Shown one piece after another: positions 13,260-14,377 of a stretch of 14,377 nucleotides of DNA. The notes beneath the pieces are model-generated. The model made no database searches. It was not told where the DNA came from and worked only from the letters and a program-made list of their open reading frames with translations. A program made the position numbers and the translations under genes. The stretch is from Candidatus Firestoneibacteriota bacterium (GTDB lineage: Bacteria; JACRDZ01): positions 1 through 14,377 of the forward strand of contig JACRDZ010000021.1 of NCBI GenBank assembly GCA_016212735.1, given 5' to 3'. Numbering within the stretch: position 1 is the first letter of the stretch; each line of letters begins with the position of its first letter.

Positions 13260-14377
13260 ATGAAAAAGAATTATTTATTAACTCCGGGACCAACAGCAGT
13301 ACCATCTGAAATATCTTTAGAAATGGCGAAGCCTATGATTCATCATCGTACGCCGGTATATATAGAAGTTTTTAAAAAAGTAAATGAATCACTTAAAAAT
13401 ATATTTAGAACGAAAAACAATGTTTATGTACTCACATCTTCAGGTACAGGAGCAATGGAAACAGCAGTTGTAAATTTACTATCAGCCGGCGATACTGTTC
13501 TTGTTATAAATAGTGGAAAATTTGGTGAAAGATGGGGAAAAATTTGCGAAGCATATGGAGTCAATGTTATTGCAATTAATGTAGAATGGGGAAAATCAGC
13601 AACACCTGAAAGTATTCAAAAGAGTCTTCATGAAAACAAGCAGATTAAAGCTGTATTTACAACCTTATGTGAAACATCAACAGGAGTCAGAACGGATGTT
13701 GAAGCAATAGGAAAAGTTGTTAAGGAAACAGAAGCTATTCTTGTTGTTGATACTATAAGCGGATTAGGTGCGGAAGATTTTTATATGGATGATTGGAATA
13801 TTGATGCTGCAGTTGCCGGATCACAAAAAGCATTAATGCTGCCTCCAGGTCTTGCATTTATTGCCTTAAGTGAAAAAGCTGCTAAATTAACAGAGAAATC
13901 CAAATTACCAAAATTTTATTGGAGTTTAAAAAAGGCAAAAAAATCTTTAGAAGATGGCGAGACTCCTTTTACTCCGGCTATTTCTCTGGTAATAGGTTTA
14001 AATAAAGCATTGCAAATGATTCAGGAAGAAGGACTGGAAAATGTAATTATTAGACATGCAAAATTGGCTAAAGCTACACGTGAAGCAGCAAAAGCCATGG
14101 GACTTGAGCTTTTTGCACCTCTTACACCAAGTAATGCCGTTACTCCGGTAAAAGTACCTGCCGGTGTTGATGCGAGCGTATTTATTAAAAAACTAAAAAG
14201 TAAATATGGTGTGACAATAATTGGCGGACAGGATCATCTAAAAGGTAAAATTTTCAGAATTGCGCATTTAGGTTATATGGATCAATTTGATATAATAATC
14301 GCAATCTCTGCAATGGAAATGGTTCTTGTAGAAATGGGATATAAGCTTGAACTTGGCAAAGGTGTTGCCAGTGCACA
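13260..14377 (+). CDS. Class V PLP aminotransferase (alanine/serine-glyoxylate type), 3' end cut
   Basis: The enzyme is a fold-type I PLP aminotransferase of the alanine-glyoxylate / serine-pyruvate / hydrogenase-small-subunit-like group. It would move an amino group between Ala or Ser and a 2-oxoacid such as glyoxylate or hydroxypyruvate in the cytoplasm. Visible marks are the N-terminal LLTPGPTAVP (6-15), HHRTP (28-32), the cofactor-binding SSGTGAME (60-67), D164 in VVDTISGLG, and the Schiff-base lysine K190 in AGSQKALMLPPG. About 372 codons are in the window, so only some 10 residues are missing. The ATG at 13260 has AAAGGA 7 bases upstream and follows the coiled-coil gene by 26 bases. In many bacteria this gene precedes serA, which would suggest serine metabolism, but the neighbour is outside the window. 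It is metabolic and appears unrelated to the flagellar genes. Confidence 0.93.
   Translation, partial: MKKNYLLTPGPTAVPSEISLEMAKPMIHHRTPVYIEVFKKVNESLKNIFRTKNNVYVLTSSGTGAMETAVVNLLSAGDTVLVINSGKFGERWGKICEAYGVNVIAINVEWGKSATPESIQKSLHENKQIKAVFTTLCETSTGVRTDVEAIGKVVKETEAILVVDTISGLGAEDFYMDDWNIDAAVAGSQKALMLPPGLAFIALSEKAAKLTEKSKLPKFYWSLKKAKKSLEDGETPFTPAISLVIGLNKALQMIQEEGLENVIIRHAKLAKATREAAKAMGLELFAPLTPSNAVTPVKVPAGVDASVFIKKLKSKYGVTIIGGQDHLKGKIFRIAHLGYMDQFDIIIAISAMEMVLVEMGYKLELGKGVASA

Overview
The window is an AT-rich bacterial segment dominated by a flagellar basal-body and export locus. A long minus-strand block fills positions 1 to 9852 and a plus-strand block fills 10188 to the right end; the two diverge from a 335-bp intergenic region. 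The organism is probably a motile diderm from a poorly sampled lineage, because it has FliF/FliG/FliH/FliI, rod proteins, sigma-54 style regulation and a large membrane-anchored TPR protein. The sequence alone does not let me name the phylum. No rRNA, tRNA, CRISPR array or insertion sequence is visible.

Minus strand, in transcription order. A small unknown gene (9852), a 674-residue membrane-anchored TPR protein, a soluble FlgS-like histidine kinase and an NtrC-family FlgR-like activator form one cluster. A good sigma-54 promoter match (TGGCAC-N5-ATGCA, 9899-9914) precedes it. A second strong match (TGGCAT-N5-TTGCT, 5245-5260) stands just downstream of flgR and 45 bases from the flgB start. 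It opens the run flgB-flgC-fliE-fliF-fliG-fliH-fliI, the last gene being cut by the window edge. The obvious reading is that FlgS/FlgR activates the sigma-54 promoter of the basal-body operon, with the TPR protein as a possible sensor or assembly checkpoint (inference).

Two points interrupt this operon. flgC is split into two frames at an in-frame A-AAA-AAG heptamer, the same slippery motif as E. coli dnaX, and a -1 shift there restores a full 143-residue FlgC. The fliE-fliF gap holds a roughly 90-bp nested palindromic element.

Plus strand. A second NtrC-family activator (10188-11564) has a partly degenerate receiver and a GAFSGA loop. It is followed by a stand-alone receiver protein (11715-12125), a single-TM coiled-coil protein with a DUF4398-like segment (12196-13233), and a class V PLP aminotransferase cut by the right edge. 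Regulatory candidates here are a sigma-28-like promoter and a sigma-70-like promoter before the activator, a triple TTCCATA dyad upstream of a weaker sigma-54-like site before the receiver gene, and a near-identical leader block in front of the activator and coiled-coil genes.

The parts worth following up are the split flgC, the two-component pair with a degenerate kinase ATP site next to a TPR protein, and the second activator with its own apparent enhancer dyad.
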